Notes: generated by a model from the letters alone, not told the origin. A stretch of DNA of 64,000 bases from Amycolatopsis sp. NBC_00345 (GCF_036116635.1 NZ_CP107995.1:3472001-3536000), one strand, 5' to 3'; shown: positions 39,460 to 48,366, counted from the first letter of the stretch. Numbers and translations are program-made.

Positions 39460-40005
39460 TCAGCAGAACTGCCGGGTAGGCCCGGCCAGCAGCGCCGCCC
39501 GCTCCACCGCCACGCGCACCACCTCGCCCGGTGCGCAGCACGCCTCCACCAGCCCGGCGACGCGGGCCGCCTCCGCTCCGAATGTCTTCTCCCCCACCGA
39601 AACCGCCCGCCAGGCCGGCCCCGCGTGCCGTCGCAGCACCGCTTCGACTTCCGGGGTCAGCACCGCCGCCGCGGCCAGCCCGAGCTGTCCCTCCGACATC
39701 ACCCGGGCATCGGCCGCCGCGGCCAGCGCGTACCCCGCCCCCAGCGCATCGCCGCCGATGGCCGCCACCACCGGCGTCGGATGGTGGGCCACCGCCAGCA
39801 CGGCGCGCTCCAGCAGCTCCGGGTCCCCGCCGGCCCAGCCCCGCGAGAACACGTCGTCCCAGCCGGTCAGCACCACCGCGTACGAGTCACCCACATAGCG
39901 CAGCGCGGCGACCACTCTGTCCAAAGTAGACGGAGTGAGCGCCCCGCACCGGTGCTCGTGCATCCGCACCACGGCCACCCCGTGGGCATGCTCCAGCTCG
40001 ATCAT
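39460..40005 (-). CDS. Enoyl-CoA hydratase/isomerase-like protein (short)
   Basis: A 181-residue crotonase-fold protein, shorter than the usual 250-260. The first oxyanion segment is SYAVVLTGWDDVFSRGW, where the usual A-F-(S/C)-A-G-x-D is changed. The second is AAIGGDALGAGYALAAAADARVMSEGQLGLAA, well preserved. The C-terminal trimerisation helix is reduced. The catalytic Glu positions are unclear. It might be a degenerate or specialised crotonase. ATG 40005; it lies 37 bp downstream of the activator gene in the same direction and could be read with it. Confidence 0.8.
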   Translation of the reverse strand: MIELEHAHGVAVVRMHEHRCGALTPSTLDRVVAALRYVGDSYAVVLTGWDDVFSRGWAGGDPELLERAVLAVAHHPTPVVAAIGGDALGAGYALAAAADARVMSEGQLGLAAAAVLTPEVEAVLRRHAGPAWRAVSVGEKTFGAEAARVAGLVEACCAPGEVVRVAVERAALLAGPTRQFC

Positions 40006-40041
40006 GCCCCGCCTCTCCGAACGCCCGTCACCAGCGGATTC

Positions 40042-41817
40042 TCACGACGGGATGTCGATGCCGTAATCGCGGATCTTGCGGTAGATCGTGGCCCGGGACA
40101 TGCCGAGCGCGTGCGCGGCGCGGGACTTGTTGCCGTCCGCGTCGAGCAGGGCCCGCACGATCGCGTCCCGTTCCAGTGACTCCAGCGGGTTCAGCACGCG
40201 CTTGACCACGGTCCGGCACTCCGGCGGCAGGTCCTCCGGCTCGATCACGCCGGCGCGGCGCGTGTGCACCACGGTCCGCAGCACCCGGCGCAGCTGGGCG
40301 ACGTTGCCCGGCCATTCGTTGCGCAGCAGCAACTGCAGCGCGCCCGGCGAGCAGTGCAGCAGCGGGCCCTTGCCCAGCTGGGCCAGCAGGAACGGCACCA
40401 GCGCCCGGACGTCCTCGATGTGGTGACGCAGCGGCGGCGCCGAAACCGACGTCGGGAAGTGGCGCATCAGGTCGGCGTCGAGGCCGTCCTGGCGGCCCTC
40501 CGAAACCGTGGCGACGCCCCAGACCCGAGCGTCCAGCCGGGCCTCGTCGAGCACCTCGGCCAGCGCCCGCTGTTGTTTGGCCGGCAACGCATCCAGGTGC
40601 CGGAAGACGATCGAGCCGAGCCCCTTCCGCAGCGCCTCGCGCACCCGCGTCTCCCACTCGCCGCCACCGGCCAGCTCGACGACCTCGCACGGCGCGCCGG
40701 CCGTCGCGGCCGAGTGCGCGGCCCGCGAGAGGGCGAGCTTGCCGCTGCCGGCCTCACCCTCGACGACGGTCCACTTCCGGTCCCGCGCGAAGCGGCCGAT
40801 CGAGTGACACGCGCGCGCCCACAGCGCGCCGGTCCCGACGATCCCGGGCAGCACGGGCTGCCGGGAGTCGGCGCGCGCGGCGACGACCTCCGGCTCCTGC
40901 AGCAGCCGGGCCCGCACCACGCCGCCGGCCGGGCCGACGTCGCTGGAGACCGGGGTGTACGAAAGCCGCGCGCGGGCGCCGCTCGGCAGGTCCATCGACA
41001 GCGAGCGGTCGGACTGCGTGTTGAGCGCCTCCACCGCCCGCGCGAGCAGCGCGGCCTGGTCCTCGGGCACGAGCAGCTGCCGCGCGTGGTCGTTGAGCAT
41101 CACCAGGTCGTTGTTGACCGCGAGCACGATGCCCTGCCCGCGCCGGCACGCCCGCAGGTACGCCGAAAACAGGCTCAGCTCGCGAAGGCCGACCTGGTTC
41201 GTCATCTCCGTCTCGATGTCGTGCGCGGTCGCCTTCGCCAATGCCAGCAGCAACGGCCCGGCGTCCTTGCGCCAGCACGTCAGGTCGAGCAGCCCGAGCA
41301 CCTGCCCGGAGATCGGGTGCCGGATCGGGACGCCGGCGCAGGCGAGCGTGTCCAGGTTCTCCGCGTAGTGCTCGTGGCCGAACACCGCGGTCGCCTGCCG
41401 CCCTTCGAGGGCCGTGCCGATCCCGTTCGTACCAACGAACTCCTCGGCGTAACTGAAACCACGGGCCAGCTGCACCCGGTCGAGGTACCGCTCGAGCGGC
41501 CGGTCCTCCGTCCGGCGGTCGAGCACCAGCGCCTGGTCGTCGGTCAGGATGACGCTGACCGCGAGATCGCTGAGCTTGTCCTGGAGGCCGTCGAGCACCG
41601 CGCTCGCGCTCTGCAGCAGCGGCGTCTCGAGATCGGGGTCCTCGACGAAGGGCGTCACGACGTGGTCCGCGGCCACCTGGTGGGTCCGCGAACGCGACCA
41701 GGAAGCCAGGATCGTCTTGCGGACCGACCCTGAATCCACCTCTTCGGTGCACAGGAACTGTTCCCTGGCCGTCGCGAGCCTGTCCGGCGACGCGAGGGAG
41801 CCGGTGGAGTCGGTCAA
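40042..41817 (-). CDS. AcoR/MimR-type transcriptional activator of the alkane monooxygenase operon
   Basis: A 591-residue activator of the acetoin-regulator type. GAF-like sensing region (DQALVLDRRTEDRPLERYLD, YAEEFVGTNGIGTALEGRQATAVFGHEHY), an AAA+ domain with Walker A EGEAGSGK but only about 45 residues to FRHLDAL. The GAFTGA loop needed for sigma-54 contact is absent. The end is a Fis-type HTH (LESLERDAIVRALLDADGNKSRAAHALGMSRATIYRKIRDYGI). Start is TTG 41817 with GGAGG 7 nt upstream. It is divergent from prmA, as mimR is near mycobacterial mim genes, so it is the probable activator. Confidence 0.88.
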   Translation of the reverse strand: MTDSTGSLASPDRLATAREQFLCTEEVDSGSVRKTILASWSRSRTHQVAADHVVTPFVEDPDLETPLLQSASAVLDGLQDKLSDLAVSVILTDDQALVLDRRTEDRPLERYLDRVQLARGFSYAEEFVGTNGIGTALEGRQATAVFGHEHYAENLDTLACAGVPIRHPISGQVLGLLDLTCWRKDAGPLLLALAKATAHDIETEMTNQVGLRELSLFSAYLRACRRGQGIVLAVNNDLVMLNDHARQLLVPEDQAALLARAVEALNTQSDRSLSMDLPSGARARLSYTPVSSDVGPAGGVVRARLLQEPEVVAARADSRQPVLPGIVGTGALWARACHSIGRFARDRKWTVVEGEAGSGKLALSRAAHSAATAGAPCEVVELAGGGEWETRVREALRKGLGSIVFRHLDALPAKQQRALAEVLDEARLDARVWGVATVSEGRQDGLDADLMRHFPTSVSAPPLRHHIEDVRALVPFLLAQLGKGPLLHCSPGALQLLLRNEWPGNVAQLRRVLRTVVHTRRAGVIEPEDLPPECRTVVKRVLNPLESLERDAIVRALLDADGNKSRAAHALGMSRATIYRKIRDYGIDIPS

Positions 41818-41909
41818 TGCCTCACCTCCCGGCGCTTGGGCGTCGTACGGCCCGGCCGGCGCACGACGTCGTGTTCTGGCCACCATAACCGCAGGGCCGA
41901 AGGCCGCCT

Positions 41910-41924
41910 GTCTCAAATTGAGAC
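41910..41924. promoter_or_regulatory. Activator binding site candidate upstream of prmA
   Basis: GTCTCAAATTGAGAC is a perfect 15-bp palindrome (7-bp arms, central A), flanked by T and C. It lies 170 bp before the prmA start and 92 bp before the activator start, in a typical enhancer position. AcoR-family proteins bind TGTC-N-GACA-type sites, which this resembles. Another AT-rich stretch follows; no sigma-54 -24/-12 promoter was seen. Confidence 0.6.
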
Positions 41925-42094
41925 CGCCATCACATGCTACTCGCGATGTAGTCCTCTCATCCGGACGGCGACGTGCGAGCCGCATCCGGTGCCCGGCGGC
42001 GCACACCGCTGTCACGGGGACCGGATCACGACCGCGAGTGGCGCGAACGAGCCAGCCAGGAACTGCCGACGACCGATCCCAACGGAGGTACGGC

Positions 42095-43732
42095 GTGAGT
42101 CGACAAAGTCTGAGCAAGGCCCACAAGAAGATCACGGAACTGTCGTGGGAACCGACCTTCGCGACCCCCGCGAAGCGCTTCGGCACCGACTACAAGTTCG
42201 ACAAGGCACCCAAGAAGGACCCGCTGAAGCAGATCCTCCGCTCGTACTTCCCGATGGAGGAGGAAAAGGACAACCGCGTCTTCGGCGCCATGGACGGTGC
42301 TATCCGCGGCAACATGTTCCGCCAGGTCCAGGAGCGGTGGATGGAATGGCAGAAGCTGTTCCTTTCGATCATCCCGTTCCCGGAGATCTCCGCGGCCCGC
42401 GCGATGCCGATGGCGATCGACGCGGTGCCCAACCCGGAGGTGCACAACGGCCTCGCGGTGCAGATGATCGACGAGGTCCGGCACTCGACGATCCAGATGA
42501 ACCTCAAGCGCCTGTACATGAACCACTACATCGACCCGGCCGGGTTCGACATCACGGAGAAGGCGTTCTCCAACAACTACGCGGGCACGATCGGGCGGCA
42601 GTTCGGCGAGGGGTTCATCACCGGTGACGCGATCACCGCGGCCAACATCTACCTGACCGTGGTCGCCGAGACCGCGTTCACCAACACGCTGTTCGTCGCG
42701 ATGCCCTCGGAGGCGGCGGCCAACGGCGACTACCTGCTGCCGACGGTGTTCCACTCGGTGCAGTCCGACGAGTCGCGCCACATCAGCAACGGTTACTCCA
42801 TCCTGCTGATGGCGCTGGCCGACGAGGACAACCGGCAGCTGCTGGAGCGGGACCTGCGCTACGCCTGGTGGAACAACCACTGCGTCGTGGACGCCGCGAT
42901 CGGCACCTTCATCGAGTACGGCACGAAGGACCGCCGCAAGGACCGCGACAGCTACGCCGAGATGTGGCGCCGGTGGATCTACGACGACTACTACCGCAGC
43001 TACCTGATCCCGCTGGAGAAGTACGGCCTGAAGATCCCGCACGACCTGGTCGAAAAGGCCTGGGACCGGATCATCAACGGGTTCTACGTGCACCGCGTGG
43101 CGCAGTTCTTCGCCACCGGCTGGCCGGTCAACTACTGGCGCATCGACCCGATGACCGACACCGACTTCGAGTGGTTCGAGGCCAAGTACCCGGGCTGGTA
43201 CAACCAGTTCGGCAAGTGGTGGGAGGCCTACAGCCGGCTCCGTTACCCGGGCAAGAACAAGCCGATCGCCTTCGAGGACGTCGGCTACGAGTACCCGCAC
43301 CGCTGCTGGACCTGCATGGTCCCCGCGCTGATCCGCGAGGACATGGTGGTGGAGAAGGTCGACGGCCAGTGGCGCACCTACTGCTCGGAGACCTGCGCCT
43401 GGACCGACACGACCGCGTTCCGCGGCGAGTACGAGGGCCGGGAGACGCCGAACATGGGCCGGCTCACGGGCAAGCGCGAGTGGGAGACGCTGTACGACGG
43501 GATGGACCTCGCCGACATCATCTCCGACCTCGGCTACGTCCGCGACGACGGGAAGACCCTGATCCCGCAGCCGCACCTGAACCTCGACGACGCGAAGAAG
43601 CTCTGGACGCTCGACGACGTCCGCGGCATTCCCTTCGGCAGCCCCAACATCGCGCTCAACAAGATGTCGGACGCCGAGCGCGAGGCGCACGTCGCCGCGT
43701 ACAAGGCGAACCCGAACGTCACGGTCGCCTGA
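42095..43732 (+). CDS. prmA: Propane/short-alkane monooxygenase hydroxylase large subunit
   Basis: A 545-residue alpha subunit of a group 5 soluble di-iron monooxygenase, which inserts oxygen into propane (relatives also act on acetone and phenol). The iron ligands are all visible: Glu97, Glu127 and His130 in DEVRH, Glu192, and Glu226 and His229 in DESRH. A Cys-rich region (RCWTCMVPAL, YCSETCAWTD) is typical of the group. GGAGG precedes the GTG. It is the first gene of the operon, divergent from its activator. The C-terminus includes the unique extension found in PrmA/MimA. Confidence 0.95.
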   Translation: MSRQSLSKAHKKITELSWEPTFATPAKRFGTDYKFDKAPKKDPLKQILRSYFPMEEEKDNRVFGAMDGAIRGNMFRQVQERWMEWQKLFLSIIPFPEISAARAMPMAIDAVPNPEVHNGLAVQMIDEVRHSTIQMNLKRLYMNHYIDPAGFDITEKAFSNNYAGTIGRQFGEGFITGDAITAANIYLTVVAETAFTNTLFVAMPSEAAANGDYLLPTVFHSVQSDESRHISNGYSILLMALADEDNRQLLERDLRYAWWNNHCVVDAAIGTFIEYGTKDRRKDRDSYAEMWRRWIYDDYYRSYLIPLEKYGLKIPHDLVEKAWDRIINGFYVHRVAQFFATGWPVNYWRIDPMTDTDFEWFEAKYPGWYNQFGKWWEAYSRLRYPGKNKPIAFEDVGYEYPHRCWTCMVPALIREDMVVEKVDGQWRTYCSETCAWTDTTAFRGEYEGRETPNMGRLTGKREWETLYDGMDLADIISDLGYVRDDGKTLIPQPHLNLDDAKKLWTLDDVRGIPFGSPNIALNKMSDAEREAHVAAYKANPNVTVA

Positions 43733-43738
43733 GATACC

Positions 43739-43806
43739 GCACCCCGACCGGTTCCCGCCGGGGTGCCCGGGTTCGAGTCCCGGGCACCCCGGTGGGTGCC
43801 CCCACC
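43739..43806 (+). promoter_or_regulatory. Three overlapping hairpins between prmA and prmB
   Basis: Hairpin 1: GCACCCCG/CGGGGTGC (43739-43746 with 43759-43766). Hairpin 2: GGGTGCCCGGG/CCCGGGCACCC (43761-43771 with 43779-43789), loop TTCGAGT. Hairpin 3: GGTGGG/CCCACC (43791-43796 with 43801-43806). Hairpins 1 and 2 share bases 43761-43766, so they exclude each other. The block sits in the 89-bp gap before prmB and may set the hydroxylase to reductase ratio or protect the upstream message. Confidence 0.65.
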
Positions 43807-43821
43807 CCAGGAAGGCCGTCC

Positions 43822-44871
43822 ATGGGCGAGAAGCACAAGATCCGGTTCGAACCCGTCGGCATCGACATCGAGGCCGACGAGGACGAGACGATCCTCAACG
43901 CGGCCTTCCGGCAGGGCGTCATGCTCATGCACGGCTGCAAGGAGGGGCAGTGCTCGGCGTGCAAGTCCTTCCTGCTCGAAGGCGACCTGCAGATGGACCG
44001 GTACTCCACGTTCGCGCTGGCCGACTACGAGAACGAAGAGGGCTACGTGCTGCTCTGCCGCGGGCACGCGTACTCCGACCTCGAAATCGAGCTGGTCAAC
44101 TACGACGAGGACATGATCCGGTCCGGCCTGCCGGTCGTCACGGCGGGGACCACGGTGGAGTCGATCGCCGGCCTCACCCACGACATCTCGCTCGTGCGGC
44201 TGAAGCTGGATCCCGAGGCCGGCCTGCGGTTCCACCCGGGGCAGTACGTCGACATCGCCATCCCCGGCACCGAGGAGCACCGGTCGTTCTCGATGGCCAA
44301 CACCTCCGTCGTGGACGGGGTGCTCGAGTTCATCATCAAGCGCTACCCCGGCGGGAAGTTCTCCGGGCTGCTGGAAGGAACCCTGACCGCGGGCGACCCG
44401 CTTTCGGTGACCGGGCCGTACGGCACGTTCACCCTGCGGGTCAGCTCGGACCGGCGGCTGGTGTTCGTCGGCGGCGGGGCGGGCATGTCGCCCATCCTGT
44501 CGCTGCTGCAGCAGATGGCGGACAGCGGCAACGAGAGGGAGGCCGTCTACTACTACGGCGCCCGCACCGAGCGGGACCTCTTCCACCTCGAGCAGATGGC
44601 GGAACTCGCGCGGCAGCTGCCGAACTTCACCTTCGTGCCGTGCCTTTCCGAGAGCGCGCCCGAGGGCTGGCCGGGTGACGGCGAGGGCGAAACCGGGCTC
44701 GTCACCGAAGTGCTGGAACGCCGGGAGGCGAACCTCGCGGACTGCGACGTCTACCTGTGCGGCCCGCCGCCCATGGTCGACGCGGCGCTGCCCCTGCTGG
44801 AAAGTCTGGGCGTGCCGGGCGAGCAGGTCTTCTACGACAAGTTCACGATCACCGCCGCCGCGGACGACTGA
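43822..44871 (+). CDS. prmB: Monooxygenase reductase component (2Fe-2S, FAD, NADH)
   Basis: A 349-residue electron-transfer protein taking electrons from NADH to the hydroxylase. The N-terminal plant-type ferredoxin domain has Cys39, Cys44, Cys47 and Cys79 (CKEGQCSACKS, LLCRG). The FAD domain has FHPGQYVDIAIPG and RSFSMANTS; the NAD domain has VFVGGGAGMSPILSLLQQM and CDVYLCGPPPMVDAAL. ATG 43822 with AGGAAGG upstream. It lies 89 bp after prmA, separated by stable hairpins, and 52 bp before prmC. Confidence 0.95.
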   Translation: MGEKHKIRFEPVGIDIEADEDETILNAAFRQGVMLMHGCKEGQCSACKSFLLEGDLQMDRYSTFALADYENEEGYVLLCRGHAYSDLEIELVNYDEDMIRSGLPVVTAGTTVESIAGLTHDISLVRLKLDPEAGLRFHPGQYVDIAIPGTEEHRSFSMANTSVVDGVLEFIIKRYPGGKFSGLLEGTLTAGDPLSVTGPYGTFTLRVSSDRRLVFVGGGAGMSPILSLLQQMADSGNEREAVYYYGARTERDLFHLEQMAELARQLPNFTFVPCLSESAPEGWPGDGEGETGLVTEVLERREANLADCDVYLCGPPPMVDAALPLLESLGVPGEQVFYDKFTITAAADD

Positions 44872-44923
44872 CCTTCGGCGGCACCACCCGAAAGCAGGCC
44901 GACACACACAGAGAGGTGTGCTC

Positions 44924-46027
44924 ATGGTCAGTACGGAAAAGGCCCCGCAGAGCTTCCCGAAGCCGGAATTCACCGGCGCCGAGGCCGGGCTACTGGAGTT
45001 CCCCAGCTCGACGAGCCGCAGCTACAACTACTTCAAGCCGCGCAAGCTCCGCGCGACGATGTACGAGGACGTCACCATGGACGTCCAGCCCGACCCGGAG
45101 CGGCACCTCTCGCAGGGCTGGATCTACGGCTTCGCGGACGGCCCCGGCGGTTACCCGAAGGAGTGGACCGCGCTCAAGTCGTCGGACTGGCACCAATTCC
45201 TCGACCCCAACGAGGAGTGGGAGCAGACGATCTACCGGAACAACTCGAACGTGGTCCGGCAGATCCAGCTCAACCTGGAGAACGCCAAGAAGGCCGGCGC
45301 CTACCACAACTGGACGCCGACCTGGGCCCGCTTCGTCGAGCGGCACCTGGGCGCGTGGATGCACGCCGAGCACGGCCTCGGCATGCACGTGTTCTGCTCG
45401 GAGCAGCGGTCCGCGCCGACCAACATGATCAACAACGCCATCGCGGTCAACACCGCGCACAAGCTGCGCTTCGCCCAGGACCTGGCGCTCTACAACCTGG
45501 ACCTGAGCGAGTCCGACATCCCCTTCGACGGCGCGGTGCACCGGGCGGTCTGGCAGGAGGACCCGGTGTGGCAGGGCGTGCGCGAGACCGTCGAGCGGCT
45601 CACCGCGATCGGTGACTGGGCCGAATCGCTGTTCGCCGCCAACGTGGTGTTCGAGCAGCTGGTGGGCGTGCTGTTCCGCAGCCACCTGGTGATGCAGGTG
45701 GCTGCCCGCAACGGCGACTACGTGACGCCGACGCTGGTCGGCGCGGGCGAGCACGACTACGAGCGGGACCGCAGCTACACCCGCGTCCTGTTCGCCATGC
45801 TCACCAACGACGCGACGCACTCCGCGCACAACAAGGAGGTGCTCGCCTCCTGGCTGGAGAAGTGGGTGCCGGTGGCCACCGCCGCGGCCAAGACGCTGCA
45901 GCCGATCTGGTCGCAGCCGCACGAGAAGGTCGTCACCTTCGCCGACTCCTGGGACGCGTCGGTGACCGGTCTGCGCACCCTGCTGGACGAGCTGTCCCTC
46001 GACGAGCCGAAAGGACTGCTTTCATGA
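44924..46027 (+). CDS. prmC: Monooxygenase hydroxylase small (beta) subunit
   Basis: A 367-residue beta subunit that scaffolds the hydroxylase; it has the ferritin-like helical fold but no iron site. Seen: YNYFKPRKLRATMYEDVTMDVQPDPERHL, GWIYGFADGPGGYPKEWTALKSSDWH, WEQTIYRNNSNVVRQI, matching PrmC/MimC. GAGAGG precedes the ATG. Its stop overlaps the prmD start by 4 nt, so beta subunit and effector are translated together. Confidence 0.95.
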   Translation: MVSTEKAPQSFPKPEFTGAEAGLLEFPSSTSRSYNYFKPRKLRATMYEDVTMDVQPDPERHLSQGWIYGFADGPGGYPKEWTALKSSDWHQFLDPNEEWEQTIYRNNSNVVRQIQLNLENAKKAGAYHNWTPTWARFVERHLGAWMHAEHGLGMHVFCSEQRSAPTNMINNAIAVNTAHKLRFAQDLALYNLDLSESDIPFDGAVHRAVWQEDPVWQGVRETVERLTAIGDWAESLFAANVVFEQLVGVLFRSHLVMQVAARNGDYVTPTLVGAGEHDYERDRSYTRVLFAMLTNDATHSAHNKEVLASWLEKWVPVATAAAKTLQPIWSQPHEKVVTFADSWDASVTGLRTLLDELSLDEPKGLLS

Positions 46028-46374
46028 CCGCGAGCAGGCAGTACACCGTTGACCGCACGGCCTCGAACATGTGCGGCGTGACGCTGATGAACAACCAGAA
46101 CGGCTACGTGGTGGCCGACGTGATGCGGCGGAAGGTTGGCGTCACGGTCGCCGAGTACCCGTCGATGATCCGCGTCGACGGCAAGAACAAGGTCGTCTTC
46201 AACTGGGACGAGATCTCCGACGCGATCGGCTTCGACTTCGGCCAGCCCGACTTCGAGGAGATCATGTCCACCCACTACGGGCGCATGGTCCACCTCGACG
46301 ACGAGACGGTCCTGTTCGCCAACCCGGAGGACGCCGCCGAGTACATCGATTTCGATCTCGAACCGGTCGAGTAG
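46024..46374 (+). CDS. prmD: Monooxygenase coupling (effector) protein
   Basis: A 116-residue MmoB/DmpM-family regulatory protein without cofactor. It binds the hydroxylase and couples oxygen activation to substrate entry. SNMCGVTLMNNQNGYVVADVMRRK and VTVAEYPSMIRVDGKNKVVFNWDEISDAIG are the family signature. The C-terminal FEEIMSTHYGRMVHLDDETVLF is typical of group 5 effectors. ATGA overlap with prmC. A 106-bp gap precedes the next gene. Confidence 0.94.
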   Translation: MTASRQYTVDRTASNMCGVTLMNNQNGYVVADVMRRKVGVTVAEYPSMIRVDGKNKVVFNWDEISDAIGFDFGQPDFEEIMSTHYGRMVHLDDETVLFANPEDAAEYIDFDLEPVE

Positions 46375-46480
46375 CCCGCGCCCGACACCGGTTCACCGAG
46401 GGGGCCGGGGCGGGGCGGTGTGGCGCGACGCGCCCCCGCCCCGGCACCGGCCCCTGCACCACCCCGAGAAAGGGATCCCC

Positions 46481-47527
46481 ATGTATCGCAAGGACGGCGA
46501 AAGCTACTTCATCGTCGACAGCCACGTGCACTTCTGGGACGGCAGCCCGGCCAACCAGGCCAACCGGTACGGCAAGGGCTTCATCGAGTGCTTCTACGAC
46601 TACCACCGCAACCTCAGCCCGTCGGAATGGGTGTGGACGCTGGAGAAGTTCGGCAAGTACTCCGAGGAGACCATGCTGAACGACCTGTTCACCGTGGGCT
46701 ACGTGGACAAGGCCATCTTCCAGCCGACCTACCTCAGCGACTTCTACGTCAACGGCTTCAATACCACGGAGCAGGACGGCGCGGTCTCGGAGAACAACCC
46801 CGGCAAGTTCCTGGTCAACGGCGCCTTCGACCCGCGTGACGGCGAGGCCGGCCTGGACAAGCTCGAAGCGCTCTCGGAACGCTGGAACCTCAAGGGCGTC
46901 AAGCTCTACACCGCCGAGTGGAAGGGCGACTCGAAGGGCTGGAAGCTGTCCGACCCGTGGGCCTACCGCTACCTGGAGAAGTGCGAGCAGCTGGGGATCC
47001 GCAACGTCCACGTCCACAAGGGACCGACGATCTACCCGCTCAACCGCGACGCCTTCGACGTGGCCGACGTGGACGACGCGGCCAGCGCGTTCCCGAACCT
47101 GAACTTCATCATCGAGCACGTCGGCCTGCCGCGGCTGGAGGACTTCTGCTGGATCGCCACGCAGGAGCCGAACGTCTACGGCGGCCTGGCCGTCGCGATG
47201 CCGTTCATCCACAGCCGCCCGCGCTACTTCGCGCAGATCATCGGCGAGCTGCTCTACTGGCTGGACGAGAACCGGATCACCTTCGCCAGCGACTACGCGA
47301 TCTGGCAGCCGAAGTGGCTGGTGGAATCCTTTGTGGACTTCCAGATCCCCGAGGACATGCAGAGCGAGTACGGCACGCTCACGCCCGAGATCAAGAAGAA
47401 GATCCTGGGCCTGAACGCCGCCAAGCTGTACGACATCGAAGTGCCCGCGGAAGTCACCGCCGGCCTCGCGGGCGCCCCCGCGGACTCCGGTGAGGCGGTC
47501 GGCTCGGCTCCCAAGGTGCCGGCATGA
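46481..47527 (+). CDS. Amidohydrolase-family protein of the prm operon
   Basis: A 348-residue metal-dependent hydrolase (amidohydrolase 2 family). DSHVHFWDG near residue 13 is the first metal motif, VHKGPT is a later His, FIIEHVGLP the third, and TFASDYAIW holds the last Asp. This protein accompanies prm/mim operons in actinobacteria. It is needed for growth on propane or acetone in some hosts, perhaps as a lactonase-like or assembly factor. The exact reaction is not known to me. AAAGGGA precedes the ATG; the stop overlaps the DUF59 gene. Confidence 0.88.
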   Translation: MYRKDGESYFIVDSHVHFWDGSPANQANRYGKGFIECFYDYHRNLSPSEWVWTLEKFGKYSEETMLNDLFTVGYVDKAIFQPTYLSDFYVNGFNTTEQDGAVSENNPGKFLVNGAFDPRDGEAGLDKLEALSERWNLKGVKLYTAEWKGDSKGWKLSDPWAYRYLEKCEQLGIRNVHVHKGPTIYPLNRDAFDVADVDDAASAFPNLNFIIEHVGLPRLEDFCWIATQEPNVYGGLAVAMPFIHSRPRYFAQIIGELLYWLDENRITFASDYAIWQPKWLVESFVDFQIPEDMQSEYGTLTPEIKKKILGLNAAKLYDIEVPAEVTAGLAGAPADSGEAVGSAPKVPA

Positions 47528-48366
47528 CCGCAGCGACGAGCGAGACACTGACCGGCCGGGTCTGGCGGGCGCTCGCCACCGTGGTGGACCCGGAGCTCGA
47601 CGAGCCCATCACCGGCCTCGGGTTCGTCTCGGACGTCCAGGTGCGGCTGCACGACGACGGTGGTCACGCCGTCGCCGTGCGGCTGCGGCTGCCGACCTCC
47701 TTACCAAAAAGGCCGGAAGCAAGCCGACCGGGAACAGCGACCGGCCCGGAGAACTGCTTGCTTCCGGCCGGTTTGGTATCTACCGGCACAGTGTGCGCGC
47801 CCAACTTCGCCTACCTGATGGTGGCGGACGCGCACGACGCGGTGCTGGCGCTGCCGAGCGTCGGCACAGTCGAGGTCGTGCTGGAGGACCACTTCGCGGC
47901 CGAGGAGATCAACGCCGGCGTCGCGGCGTCGTCCGGCTTCAGCGGTTCGTTCCCCGGGCAGGCGAACGGTGAGCTGGCCGAACTGCGGCTGACCTTCCGC
48001 CGCAAGGCGCACCTGGCCTGCCTGGAGCGGGCGGTGCGCCGGCTGGTCGGCGAGGGCTGGCAGATCGACGCGCTGACGGCGGGCCGGCTCGGCGACGTCC
48101 CGGAATCGCCGGAGCGCAGCAGCCTGCTGCGGCGCCGGGCCGAGCTGGGCCTGCCCACCGACCCCGGTTCGCCGTTGCTGGTGGAGGACACCGGCGAGGC
48201 GATCGCGCCCGACCGGGTCGCCGCCCGGCTGCGGTTCGCCAAGGCGGTGCGGGTCAGCATCGAGGGCAACGCCGGGCTGTGCCGCGGCCTGCTGCACACG
48301 CGTTACCCCCACATCGCCGAAGAGGCGCGCATCGCCGGAACGGCGCGCGAGGAGGTGTCGCCGTGA
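47524..48366 (+). CDS. DUF59 / MIP18-family metal-sulfur assembly protein carrying an inserted hairpin
   Basis: A 280-residue protein. The MIP18-like domain starts RVWRALATVVDPELDEPITGLGFV, the DPE motif typical of iron-sulfur or metal-centre maturation factors. In family members I know, the next segment reads LPTYFCAPNFAYLM; here LPT and CAPNFAYLMVADAHDAV are separated by about 35 residues encoded by a 77-bp imperfect palindrome, in frame. The C-terminal half (LTFRRKAHLACLERAVRRL onward) is the prm-linked extension. ATGA overlaps with both neighbours. It probably helps load iron into the hydroxylase. The insertion may impair it. Confidence 0.85.
   Translation: MTAATSETLTGRVWRALATVVDPELDEPITGLGFVSDVQVRLHDDGGHAVAVRLRLPTSLPKRPEASRPGTATGPENCLLPAGLVSTGTVCAPNFAYLMVADAHDAVLALPSVGTVEVVLEDHFAAEEINAGVAASSGFSGSFPGQANGELAELRLTFRRKAHLACLERAVRRLVGEGWQIDALTAGRLGDVPESPERSSLLRRRAELGLPTDPGSPLLVEDTGEAIAPDRVAARLRFAKAVRVSIEGNAGLCRGLLHTRYPHIAEEARIAGTAREEVSP
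47702..47778. repeat. MITE-like palindromic insertion inside the DUF59 gene
   Basis: Arms of 23 bp (TACCAAAAAGGCCGGAAGC.. and ..GCTTCCGGCCGGTTTGGTA) match with two mismatches. A 31-nt loop contains a second CCGGG/CCCGG stem. It interrupts a conserved coding segment while keeping the frame. No clear target-site duplication was found, so mobility is inferred. Confidence 0.75.

Noticed and set aside
41818..42094. Sigma-54 promoter before prmA
   Set aside because: No GG/GC -24/-12 pair at correct spacing was found, and the activator lacks the GAFTGA loop.
43761..43789. tRNA-like T-arm between prmA and prmB
   Set aside because: The stem-loop GGTTCGAGTCC resembles a T-arm, but no acceptor, D or anticodon arms can be found around it; treated as an mRNA hairpin.
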